Of a stretch of 13,209 nucleotides of DNA, positions 1 to 13,209 are shown in pieces (the first letter of the stretch is position 1; the number at the start of each line of letters is the position of its first letter). The stretch is from Spirogloea muscicola (lineage: Eukaryota > Streptophyta > Zygnematophyceae > Spirogloeales > Spirogloeaceae). Below the pieces are notes generated by a model. It had not been told where the DNA came from. It was given only the letters and a program-made list of their open reading frames with translations, and searched no databases. A program made the position numbers and the translations under genes. Location: assembly GCA_009602725.1 (NCBI GenBank), contig WELB01000127.1, positions 222,765 to 235,973 of the forward strand, in the 5' to 3' direction.

Positions 1-5551
<5,551 letters not shown>

Positions 5552-6153
5552 AAAAGAGCCCTCTTTGTATTGACCTTACTTTACTTGACTTTGCTAGCCC
5601 TGCCAGCTAACATGCAGGAAGCTAGTTTCCTCACTCATTGCACGGTCACAAAAACCGCGCCTTGAGGAGCTTTGGCTGCGCTTGGATCTCGCCCGTTGGA
5701 TGCGAAAGGTCAGGAGGTGCAGCCACCTCTTTAGCCGTGAGACAGGAGGATGCTCAAATATTGAGCCATCGCTGAAGCTTGCCGACCAAAAAGCAGACAG
5801 TGGGGCTCGCTGGCATGGTGCAGCATCCCAGCCTGCAGCCTTGCTTGTCTTTAGACAGTTCACCCTCGTTTGCAGAAGGCAAGCGCTGGTCCCACATTGA
5901 TTGGTAAAGGAGTGGCCGGGCTTTGTGGCACTCGGTCGAGCTAGCGGGGTGCTGCGACGACCCTGCTTGGCCAACCTGCGGCTCCACACAGTCTAGACGA
6001 AGAACCAGCTAACCAAAGGATGTGCAGGGCTGAAGAGGGCCAGCCCTCAGCATAGTTGACAAGGCCCAGGTGAGAGTTCTTCCCGTCGCCAGGAATGGGG
6101 CGATGGCTGTGAGAACAGGAAGAATGCGGCTGCCGATACCACAGTGGCGGCTG

Positions 6154-6159
6154 TATAAG
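6154..6159 (+). promoter_or_regulatory. TATA-like element upstream of the 6585 start
   Basis: TATAAG stands alone in a mixed-composition stretch about 430 bases before the candidate ATG at 6585. If used, it would give a 5' leader of roughly 400 nt containing the CCG tract. No initiator or second element supports it, so this may be chance. Confidence 0.2.
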
Positions 6160-6388
6160 CCAGCCGGGTGCATACAGGAGGTTTTTCCATATGAGAGAGA
6201 CGCTTCCACGCTTCCTCAATGGGCGAGCCCTTTCTCTTCCAGGAGAGGGCGGTGGCTCATGACCAAGTACTGAAGAATTGGCGGAGCCGCAGGGAGTGCA
6301 CTACAAGCTTCCTCTGGATGCACTCGGCTGGCCTGCACAGCCACCGCTTCTTCATTTCTCGTCCATAGCCGGACACTGTCGTCACTCC

Positions 6389-6434
6389 GTCCGTCGCCGT
6401 CGCCGGCGCCGCCGCCGCCGCCGTCGCCGCCGTG
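6389..6434 (+). repeat. CCG/GCC trinucleotide tract
   Basis: A run of CGC/CCG-type triplets with a few T interruptions (GTCGCC units) lies about 150 bases before the candidate start at 6585. GC-rich triplet tracts are common near 5' ends of green-algal genes, so this is consistent with a transcript leader. Both strands read it as open ORFs (poly-Arg or poly-Gly), which I treat as artefacts of the repeat. Confidence 0.7.
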
Positions 6435-6584
6435 GCGCAAGCCTCGCGGACCGGGCTCTGTGACGCTCGCTGCGGCTCGGCGCCTTCCCGCTCGACGTCC
6501 AGCCCGCTGAGAGGCCTCTGGATCCTCCTCGCCGCCTTCTTCTCGGCGCCGCGTCGTCACAGAGGCTGCTGGTTTGGGTCACGT

Positions 6585-7100
6585 ATGTCGGCCGCGGCCG
6601 CGCTCCCGGCCACCGGAGCCCGGCAGGGGAGCCGGGGCCCGCTTGCGCGGGAGCTCTCGTCGCTGCTCCGGCCTCGTCTCGTGGCTTCGGAAAGGCAGCG
6701 CGGGCGTGCGACCGGGCAGCCTCCGGCGAGCTCGGTGCTGCGGCCGGCCATTGGAACGAGCATCTCTGTGAGCAGCAGAGCTGTAAGCAACTGTCCTCGG
6801 ATCCTCGTGTCTCCATGTCTGTTTAGGCCCACACCGCAGCAAGTGCACGGCAAGGGGGGGTCAGCGGAGCTGGAGCAGATGGCCGCTGCTCTCTGGTGCT
6901 CAGTGCCCGGCAGTCTTGGCTTGGGCAAGTGTGGCCACGATCCACGGCCATTCACGAAAACCCTCTTATGAATGGCCAAGTGGCTGCCTCTGTCGAGTTT
7001 GCAGAGTGTGAGTTGCTTTTACGGGTGTGACTTAAGCATGCATCTTTTGACAGAACGGCAAGACTATGCAGCTTCTGCAGTCATCTCGGTGCCACAATTG
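6585..7100 (+). CDS. Candidate 5' portion of a gene with an extended-PHD-like (CxxC-GATIG) segment
   Basis: Weak three-exon model: 6585-6767 (ATG at 6585), 6827-7005, 7054-7100. Exon 1 has strong GC3 and encodes an Ala/Arg/Ser/Leu-rich N-terminus that could be an organelle transit peptide or simply disordered. Exon 2 follows a very good acceptor (TCTGTTTAG), opens in phase 0, and reads through WLGQVWPRSTAIHENPL to ASVEFAE. Exon 3 continues with ETARLCSFCSHLGATIG. The spacing C-x2-C-x3-GATIG is characteristic of the second half of extended PHD fingers (PHF6/BRCA1-plant/ATX type). Against the model: the introns would be only 59 and 48 nt, far shorter than elsewhere in the window; exon 2 has H-E-N-P where the family has H-x-N/K-C; and I could not find the following C-x4-C-x3-F/Y-H exon. 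Unspliced after 7100, the frame stops at 7115-7117. It may be a degenerate or mis-modelled gene. Confidence 0.33.
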
Positions 7101-7455
7101 GTGCACGCCCCCCTTGAGAATAGCAGCAGTCGTCAGCATCGCTCTTTTATCTGAACATCTATCAACCAGAAATGATTGAGGACAGCTGACATATGAGCAT
7201 CCTGCTCATGAATTGCAGTCAAGCTGCAAGAGCAATAGTGAGCTTGTTGTGAGGCTGAGTACACCCAAGTCTCCCAGCATTGGGCTGCTCAGGTACACAC
7301 GTCAACAGCAGCACATGATCAGAAAATGCAAATAGCATGTCAAGCATGCAGAAGTGCATGCCCAAAGGTGACCCACGAAGTATGCTCCTTTTGTCAAGGC
7401 TTTTGCACTCTGCTGTTTCACACCTACTCAGCAACTTAGCCTATAACAGATCTAT

Positions 7456-7950
7456 ATGAATTTGCAAGAAACAATTGTCTCCATGGGAACAGAAAGCTTG
7501 TTCGATATGCTTGCTTGTCATGGCAGATTTTGGGGCTCGGGCACTAGGTGCAAGAAGGTCAAGTGGGAAGGCTGCGGAGAGCCTTCGCACAGAAGAGGCC
7601 ATGCCTCCTCTTCCTCGATTTCACCACTTGTTGTAATGCTGACATCCCCTGAGCATTCCCCTGAAGACCAGCCATTAGCGGGCTACCAGTCATTTGCTTC
7701 AAAGACCTTGCAGGAGGCTGACGAGGTTGGAGGAGATCAGGTCCCTGGTTTTCTTCTGCAAGGCCAGGAAGTGGTCTTGCTTGAGAGGTGGATGGAGGCT
7801 TATAAAGTCCTGCAAGCAGAGGCTGAAGCGATGGGGATCCCCAGGCGAGCTCTGCCCCAAGTCGAGCAGCCCCTCACAAGGGCCAGCCTGCAGCAGGCCA
7901 GGAACATGTTGACTGCCATTATTGAATCAAGACTATCCTCCAATCTTTAA
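7456..7950 (+). CDS. Hypothetical protein or 3' exon of the preceding gene
   Basis: Open frame from ATG 7456 to TAA 7948-7950, 164 codons. I do not recognise it. The C-terminal half (from about 7640) has believable coding character: it is rich in Glu, Gln, Leu and Ala, with amphipathic-helix-like stretches (VVLLERWMEAYKVLQAEAEA, then SLQQARNMLTAIIESRL). The N-terminal quarter is less convincing, and a pyrimidine-leaning stretch ending GTCATGGCAG at 7517-7526 would make a fair splice acceptor, so the true exon may start at 7527. In that case it is probably the last exon of the gene beginning near 6585. There is no signal peptide or membrane segment. Confidence 0.45.
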   Translation: MNLQETIVSMGTESLFDMLACHGRFWGSGTRCKKVKWEGCGEPSHRRGHASSSSISPLVVMLTSPEHSPEDQPLAGYQSFASKTLQEADEVGGDQVPGFLLQGQEVVLLERWMEAYKVLQAEAEAMGIPRRALPQVEQPLTRASLQQARNMLTAIIESRLSSNL

Positions 7951-10067
7951 AATGCTATCCGAAGTGTCGCATATTCTCAATGTTTCATGGATGCGTTAAT
8001 TTCTTGCCACCAGAGGACGCCTATCTGCCGCAGAATGAAGCAATGATCTGAGGAATTTTCCGTATAACCGAGTCTTCAGCACACCTGTGTTGCCACGGAT
8101 TGCTGAGTGTCCAGCAAGTGCCAATGCCCGACCTCCCAAGGTTTGGAGTATGGCCAGCTTAGTGAGTGTTAGTTTGGAAGTAACAATCTGAAAGGATTTG
8201 TTAGACCGTTGCTAGAGCTCTCAATGGCACGCAAAGATGTCCAGTGGTGCTAATCGCATCCCCACTGAAATGCTGCTATGAGAAAGGTGCTAAATTCAGA
8301 AGCAGAGGCCATAGAGAGCCAAGTTGGAGCCACATCAATATAAAATGTCAACAATTAAGCAGATCAACATGAAGCAGGCTGATGAGATCCTGCCCGTGTG
8401 CTTGAGGAAGAATCTGCACAGGCTAAGTGGCTTGGTGGGAAAATTGGTATGGAAACATGAAAATCAGCAATTGGTACTCAAAACTACAGATGCTGCACTT
8501 CATGATGCATGCAATGAGATGTAGTCCGTGAGGTGGTCATTGACTGGCCACGTTTAGAGTGACCAATTGAGTGCACTCAAGTTGCTACGACAGCACGAAG
8601 GGCAATGTACTCTTATTGCTACCAGGCCGATGAAACATGACTGGACTGGTTGAAGAGCTCGCACTGACGATCCTGAAGCCTAAGGCGATGTGAAGCTCAT
8701 CAACGGTGAGGTAAAGTTACACGAGGACATCCTCGGTTAAGCTCTCTATCAACTTGCAGAGGACTCATCATCCAAGCATGTGGTCAGGCTCTCGATAAGT
8801 TGTTTGCATTACAGGTGCTCTATTCAAGTGTCTCCCTGTTCACCCCAGACTGCAAACATGGGGAGATGCTGCATGGGGGTGCTGTTGTCAGTTGCCGACT
8901 TGGGGTCTTTGGAAGCTAATTCGTCCTGCCACGTTGTGTTCAGGAATGTGCTTGGCATCTGCGGGTAGGACAATTGCTGTGGCCTGTAGGGCCCACTTTC
9001 CATGGATAGTGAAAGTGAGTGCAGAGAGGCCGGGGTGTGCGCAATGCACTTCTTGTCGTCTGGCTCATTCTGCAAAACCGTTGGAGCACGTGCAGATGGT
9101 GCAGGAGCTTTGTCAACCGAATGACATTGGAACTCCACCAAAGAACAGATCTTTAATATGGACTATTAGACGACTTGCCACACTATAACTGCAGGAGGGA
9201 TGCACATGAGCGTAAGCTGTTGTTGGCGTACTTGCAACAAGCTGTCAATGTCAGCGTGAGTCTTGATGGGCAGGCCAAGTCCACTCCCTCGCAGCAAGTG
9301 CCGCTTTGCTGCCATATGCCGGTGAAACTCGTTGCAGTCGGTCATTCGATCCATGAGAGCAAGACCTGCCCAAGCATGTGCGACGCTCAGAGTATGCAAA
9401 AGTCAATCTCCAAGTGCATGTTGTCACCTAAGCGTGGTACTTCAAAGCATGCATGACTTGCAACATGCACATGATGTCCTCTACGTGTCGCTATGTCACT
9501 GAAGAGCTATACGATGTATGGATGAGAAGTTGCAGATTGACTTGAGTTGCTTCGGTTGCCCTGGTATGGGGTGCTCTGCTCATCGACCAGTGTCAGCTCG
9601 TCTTGCCAAGATCTTGATTGACACCCTCTACTATGCTGTTCCTGCAACAGCAACAATGATTGTAAAAAGTACATCTGTCAGCTATTCAAGTACCACACCG
9701 AGCGGTTTTGTTGCGGTTTTGACCAAAGAAAGTGGATTTAGAAACCATAACACACTTTGCAGACTGCTCATTGCAGGCATGCCTGGTGTACCTGGTCTGG
9801 CAGGGCCCACGTTGGTAAGCCTGGAGGGATGGGTTGGCCCAGTGCGCGAGGATTCACTGGCCATGACCAGGGGCTGATGTCTCCCAGGAAGTCCAGAGCG
9901 TACTCCGCGGTCGTGTGTGCAGGGGTCTGACGACATCGCATGATATCCCACTTGGGCCATGCAGTGCAAATATTCTATATCCTAGCAGCCAGCTAGCTCC
10001 AAGATGCTGAAACCGAGCTGCTAAAGCCCTTGCTCTGGTTGGACTGGTCATTCATATGAAGCTAGTG
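7951..10067. other. Intergenic interval between convergent genes, no gene supported
   Basis: About 2.1 kb at roughly 50% base balance, with scattered short ORFs on both strands (longest 119 codons, 9518-9877 plus) that lack family motifs, splice-consistent neighbours or codon bias. It should contain the 3' UTRs of the gene ending at 7950 and of the minus-strand AP2 gene ending at 10068. Minus-strand TGTAA motifs, the usual green-algal polyadenylation signal, are present near 8715 and 8812 and could end the AP2 transcript, though that would imply a long 3' UTR. Confidence 0.5.
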
Positions 10068-12605
10068 TTACTTGACGACTTCCTGCACCTGCTGTAAGCC
10101 ACAGTCCTGATGAGGCGGAGCTCGAGTCTGATGATGAAGCAGAGAGCGCTGCATTGCAGGCGCCAACAGCCGCAGATAACGGCTGAGATCGAAGTTGGTC
10201 ACTGCATTCAGGCCACGGTACTTCACTGCTGCGATGTCGTAAGCTTCCGCAGCCTCTTCTTGCGTGCCTTCACCCACCTTCCACATTGCAGCAAGATAGT
10301 TACTGATCGCCTCTGTAGTCAGTCAAACTCTATGGTCCTTGTGTAGGCATTCATCGATGGTATCAGATGGCATCGATATGGTGGGTATGCTGATGCAAGT
10401 GGCTGGAGTTAGCTGGAGTAATTTGCACGACAGTCATTACATGGCTGATAATATACTCATTCAGGACCCCCTTAGCTTGACTTGATCAGTGACAGGGAAA
10501 AGAGCTGTAGCTTGCAGCTTGCCAGCTGGATGGTAGTGAGATGACAGTAAATTGGAAAGGTGCCCATACCAAAGGTGCCCAGGTATAGATACTTGTTGCC
10601 CAGGACACGCCCAATCCTAGCTTCCCACCTGCCATGTTGATGATGCCTGCCATACATAGGACGTCATTGGAAAAAATTTGGTGTATGGTGGTGATTGTTG
10701 CATTCCTTTTCGTGTGAACATCAGGAGCACTGTCATGCCACTTCCTGCCAGATTGTATGAGGAGTCGACTAAGGACTTTCTGCCTTGAAGTAGGGCTGAC
10801 ATGCATTCTTCTGATCGCAGGCTGAATGAGGCAACAAGCTGCAACATAAGGACAGGTCGTGAAAAGACATATTACGGTTGTGAGACTGCTTAGAGATTTC
10901 ACCACAGACCTTGTCACACCCCTGTATTTGGATGCTCCTCTGGAAAAGCCGCTGCTCTTCCTGATTGCAGGTGGACGCAGTTCGGCATAAATCAACAACA
11001 AGTCCAAGAAAGGCCTGATGTTAGCTTACAGATCAATCAGAAGATGATGAAGCCTAACATGTGATGTCTTCCGTCTGGCCAACAGCAATCTAACGTATTT
11101 CATCAACAGGCAAGGCAAGCTTGGCTTCGGCCCGTCAGCGGTAACTTGAGCCTGCAAGCACTTGTTGTGCTTTTTAGAGGGGCCAGGGTGTGCATTATCC
11201 ATGCTCACACTGACCAGTATTGTCAGTCTTATTCAAAAAGACAGAAGAGGTAATGATGAGTAAACACAGCAATGGTCTTATTGCAGCCTGATGTCGACAG
11301 CAGCACTTCGACAGATTTCTGTGTTGGGGAGTGGCTTACCTACGAAGAGAGGCGATGTACTCCTGTCTTGACACATATTGCATCTCCTCTATATCCGCCG
11401 TGTAGTTTTGAGACTGCTCGTCCAAAAAGACCTTGGTATGAGTAATACTGCATAAGGTAACAGCAAATGAGAACATATATAGCAAATGAAGAAAACATCA
11501 TGAAAGTCTTGGGGCAAGAGCCTGTCATTTCCACACCGGAAAATTGAGTATGGTACTTGGGCCCCAATACTTGAGAGCTGCAAGGTCATAGGCACGTGCA
11601 GCCGTTTGCTCATCCGCATAACCACCTGTTCAGTGCTTGTGAAAGATAAGACGTCTTTAGGATACAGGTGTTGAATTGTTTTCCATGAGATGAGCTGGCA
11701 AGAGTAACACTTTACAGTCAATCATGCAGGCGATGCATCTGCGAGGTCGCTCAGTGGCTACAACTTCGGAAGATTCTGGCAGAAAGGCACGCCTCCTACT
11801 CACCAAGATAGACTGGAAAGCGTTGAAGGTCAATGCAAAGGTCCAGGAATGGAGCTTGTCAGCGCGCACTTTAAGCGCACTATTAGCACAGTGCATCAGC
11901 AAGGCAAGAGAGGGCGCATGTGGCAGATGGCAGGTTGACTGATACAAAAGGTGGCCTCTTCCTGTGGATGACTCCTTGCAAGCACCTTGTTCAAGACCTT
12001 AAGCTGCACTACAGCAGAACACAACTCACGCACAGGCCAAGTTCTACCAACATGATGCTCACTCGGGAGGACGAGGTGCAAGATGTCCTAACCTTGGCGG
12101 CCTTTCTTTTTCTGACCAGCTTTGCGACAGCTGTTGTCCCAGAGGTGAGCTTCATATCTCCCAGTCCATCTGTGCCTGCATGTGTCAAGACGTACGAAGC
12201 AGACATCTCATCATCTTCACAGAACACCATGTCAGATGGATAGTCCTTGCAAAAGCAGAGTGTTGTGCAGAGTGTTGAGAGATCTCGGCCAGGCATCTCC
12301 TTGCTTTCGAACCTTGTAACTCCGCGGTAAATGGAGCTCCGTTGCCCGTATGCTTGTGGGCTCGAGCTCTTGCTTACAGCTTTGTCATCAGATGCAGCAG
12401 GTGCGCATTGTATCGAGTTGCTACTTGCGTCTGGAAGTTGCAGCTGTTGGCTTTCAAAGCCAGCAGCAACGTCCTCAAGCGAGACACTCCTGTTGTCGGG
12501 CACAATCCCTTCATTGCTGTCGCTCGCAGTTATCGGCCACACTGTCCGCCGCAGGAGGCTCTTGCGTGTAGTGAGCGCTTCGCCACGCTTGTCGCTGCTT
12601 GTCAT
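10068..12605 (-). CDS. AP2-domain transcription factor, ANT/WRI1 class, two AP2 repeats
   Basis: DNA-binding regulator, expected to be nuclear. Eight exons on the minus strand: 12605-12313, 12175-12093, 11812-11804, 11625-11537, 11413-11340, 10960-10910, 10646-10570, 10267-10068. All introns are GT-AG (123-379 bp) and the join encodes 291 residues plus TAA. Repeat 1 (about 91-158) reads [50 protein letters not shown]. The insertion between LWD and GRQVYL is the kind typical of the AINTEGUMENTA lineage. The linker has [24 protein letters not shown], as in land-plant ANT/WRI1. Repeat 2 (195-257) reads [50 protein letters not shown]. Start: first in-frame ATG, with G at -3; frame stops upstream at 12704-12702. 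The 34-residue tail is short next to land-plant members. A GT at 10085-10084 could splice to further exons, so the exact C-terminus is less sure. Confidence 0.94.
11804..11812 (-). other. 9-nt micro-exon of the AP2 gene (VYL)
   Basis: Read on the minus strand this is CAG|TCTATCTTG|GTGAGT. The preceding exon leaves one base (G) and the next begins GT GGT, so the codons become GTC TAT CTT GGT, that is V-Y-L-G, exactly completing GRQ-VYLG-GY of AP2 repeat 1. Without it the frame would not yield the motif. A 9-bp exon encoding VYL is a known feature of land-plant WRI1/AP2-class genes. Confidence 0.9.
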
Positions 12606-12631
12606 TGCCTGGACCGAGCTGGCAGCGGCAT
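12602..12631 (-). promoter_or_regulatory. Short upstream ORF overlapping the AP2 start codon
   Basis: ATG at 12631-12629 opens a nine-codon frame (MPLPARSRQ) whose TGA (12604-12602) overlaps the AP2 initiation codon as ATGA. A second tiny frame, MRACGS, runs from 12705 to 12685. If the leader begins near the TATA-like box these could restrain or couple AP2 translation. Whether both lie in the mRNA depends on the unknown transcription start. Confidence 0.3.
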
Positions 12632-12731
12632 AGTCCACCGGCTGGCAGACTTCTGGCGCTGACGGCTGCGGCCAGCAGGAGCAGCTAGCTTCCGCACGCC
12701 CTCATTGCGCCTAGATGGAGGAAAATGCGTG

Positions 12732-12739
12732 TATATTAA
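12732..12739 (-). promoter_or_regulatory. TATA-like box for the AP2 gene
   Basis: TTAATATA on the minus strand lies about 130 bases upstream of the AP2 ATG at 12605 in otherwise GC-richer DNA. A TATA-driven start about 25-30 bases downstream would fall near 12705, giving a leader of about 100 nt. The placement is sensible but rests on this element alone. Confidence 0.35.
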
Positions 12740-12917
12740 GAGATGGGGAGGCCATGTGTGGCCAAGTACAAAGGCAAGCACATTGGACAAATGTACGTCA
12801 CCTGCTGCTAAGCTGACCCGCTCAGTAACCACGAGTCAGCACATAGAGGTCGCTAGCTGACGCTCGAATACCGGACGGCAATTGACTAGCTCTTGTGCCA
12901 GCAGCTAAGGCTCGACG

Positions 12918-13100
12918 ATGGAGGGGGCGCGCCCGGCTCGTCGACCTCGGCAGGGCCCGCGCAGCACGCTGGCTGCAGCCGCAGCCGGTGCCATCTTCGA
13001 AGCGGCGGCGACTCGCGACTCCGGGCGGCGCCTGCCGCGCCGCCGGACGAGTGCCACAGCAGCGGGTGCACCTAGCGAGCTACGCGCCTTGGATAAGTGA
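12918..13100 (+). CDS. Possible short divergent ORF, unrecognised
   Basis: ATG at 12918 opens a 60-codon frame ending TGA at 13098-13100. It is rich in Arg and Ala and resembles no family I know. The local GC content is much higher than the AP2 side, as is usual for 5' ends of genes here, so it could be the first exon of a gene reading out of the window, with a donor-like GTGACT just before the stop. Equally, it may be a compositional ORF: frames on both strands stay open through the same GC-rich block. Confidence 0.2.
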   Translation: MEGARPARRPRQGPRSTLAAAAAGAIFEAAATRDSGRRLPRRRTSATAAGAPSELRALDK

Positions 13101-13153
13101 CTGAGGCTCGTCAGCGAGCGGCTGGGTTGGCAGCCTCCACCAGGAAGTTGGCC

Positions 13154-13195
13154 GTGGGGGGACGGGGGGGGTGAAGGGGTAAAGAAGGAAGGGGG
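13154..13195 (+). other. G-run cluster with G-quadruplex potential
   Basis: Four plus-strand runs of at least four G (at about 13156-13161, 13164-13171, 13176-13179, 13191-13195) are separated by 2, 4 and 11 bases, which meets a relaxed G-quadruplex pattern. Read on the minus strand it is a long pyrimidine tract. No gene is seen in 13101-13209. Confidence 0.5.
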
Positions 13196-13209
13196 CTGGC
13201 TGCAGGCTG

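Larger units (their letters stand above)
5552..6584. other. Interval without a supportable gene; kinase 3' flank and candidate upstream region
   Basis: I find no reading frame here with family motifs or convincing coding character; short ORFs occur on both strands and overlap each other. The left part is presumably the kinase 3' UTR. The usual green-algal TGTAA polyadenylation motif is not seen close behind the stop at 5551; the first plus-strand TGTAA is at 6782, inside the next candidate gene. The right part holds the TATA-like site and the CCG tract listed separately. Confidence 0.5.

Noticed and set aside
5594-6273. Overlapping short ORFs on both strands after the kinase gene
   Set aside because: None shows motifs or a coherent exon chain, and they overlap each other on opposite strands.
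6382-6816. Minus-strand ORF over the CCG tract, and the overlapping 6216-6560 minus ORF
   Set aside because: Largely poly-Arg or poly-Gly from the triplet repeat, with no motif. The 6216-6560 frame begins only at GTG.
8324-8524. 66-codon plus-strand ORF (starts MEPHQYKMS)
   Set aside because: Short, in low-GC intergenic sequence, with no motif and no splice-consistent neighbours.
9518-9877. 119-codon plus-strand ORF, with overlapping minus ORFs 9682-9969 and 9854-10051, as genes
   Set aside because: No family resemblance, no codon bias, competing frames on both strands, and location in the flank beyond the AP2 stop.
10340-10385. Near-repeat of CATCGAT/GATGG words suggesting a regulatory inverted repeat
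   Set aside because: It falls inside AP2 intron 10569-10268, is imperfect, and is no stronger than chance in mixed sequence.
12009-12638. Minus-strand ORF as an uninterrupted coding region
   Set aside because: Beyond YRGVTR it reads intron sequence. The AP2 domain is restored only by splicing 12313 to 12175. Its apparent start at 12638 is GTG.

Overview
The window looks like nuclear DNA of a green alga. The genes are split by short GT-AG introns (about 100-380 bp), the longest exon is very GC-rich with a low-complexity Gly/Ser/Gln/Arg-rich product, introns and flanks are closer to 50% GC, and two plant-type regulators are present: an ANP/MEKK-like MAPKKK and an AINTEGUMENTA-type AP2 factor. 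A trebouxiophyte of the Coccomyxa kind would fit, but the sequence does not name a genus. There are no operons, rRNA, tRNA, CRISPR or insertion sequences.

Layout. (1) From the left edge to 5551, plus strand: the last nine exons of a large protein kinase gene that begins upstream. About 3.5 ankyrin repeats are followed by some 700 residues of low-complexity linker and then a complete MAPKKK-type kinase domain at the C-terminus. All eight splice junctions keep frame, and the joined reading frame is 1297 codons plus stop. (2) 5552-6584: no supportable gene. It holds the kinase 3' flank, a weak TATA-like element and a CCG/GCC trinucleotide tract. (3) 6585-7950, plus strand: weakly supported coding pieces. 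These are an Ala/Arg/Ser-rich first exon, an exon pair ending in a Cys-x2-Cys-x3-GATIG signature of extended PHD fingers, and a well-behaved 3' ORF ending at 7950. They may be one gene, but I could not join them all. (4) 7951-10067: about 2.1 kb with no convincing gene, lying between convergent genes. (5) 12605 down to 10068, minus strand: a complete eight-exon gene for a 291-residue double-AP2 transcription factor of the ANT/WRI1 class. It includes a 9-nt micro-exon for the VYL motif, the same arrangement known from land-plant AP2 genes. (6) 12606-13209: a probable promoter/leader for the AP2 gene with a TATA-like box and two tiny upstream ORFs, a GC-rich divergent short ORF of doubtful status, and a G-run cluster at the right edge with G-quadruplex potential.

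The kinase and the AP2 factor are both regulatory, but nothing in the sequence shows that they act together; their adjacency is probably incidental. The most notable items are the ankyrin-MAPKKK architecture, the algal VYL micro-exon with matching intron positions in the two AP2 repeats, and the extended-PHD-like fragment with unusually short introns.
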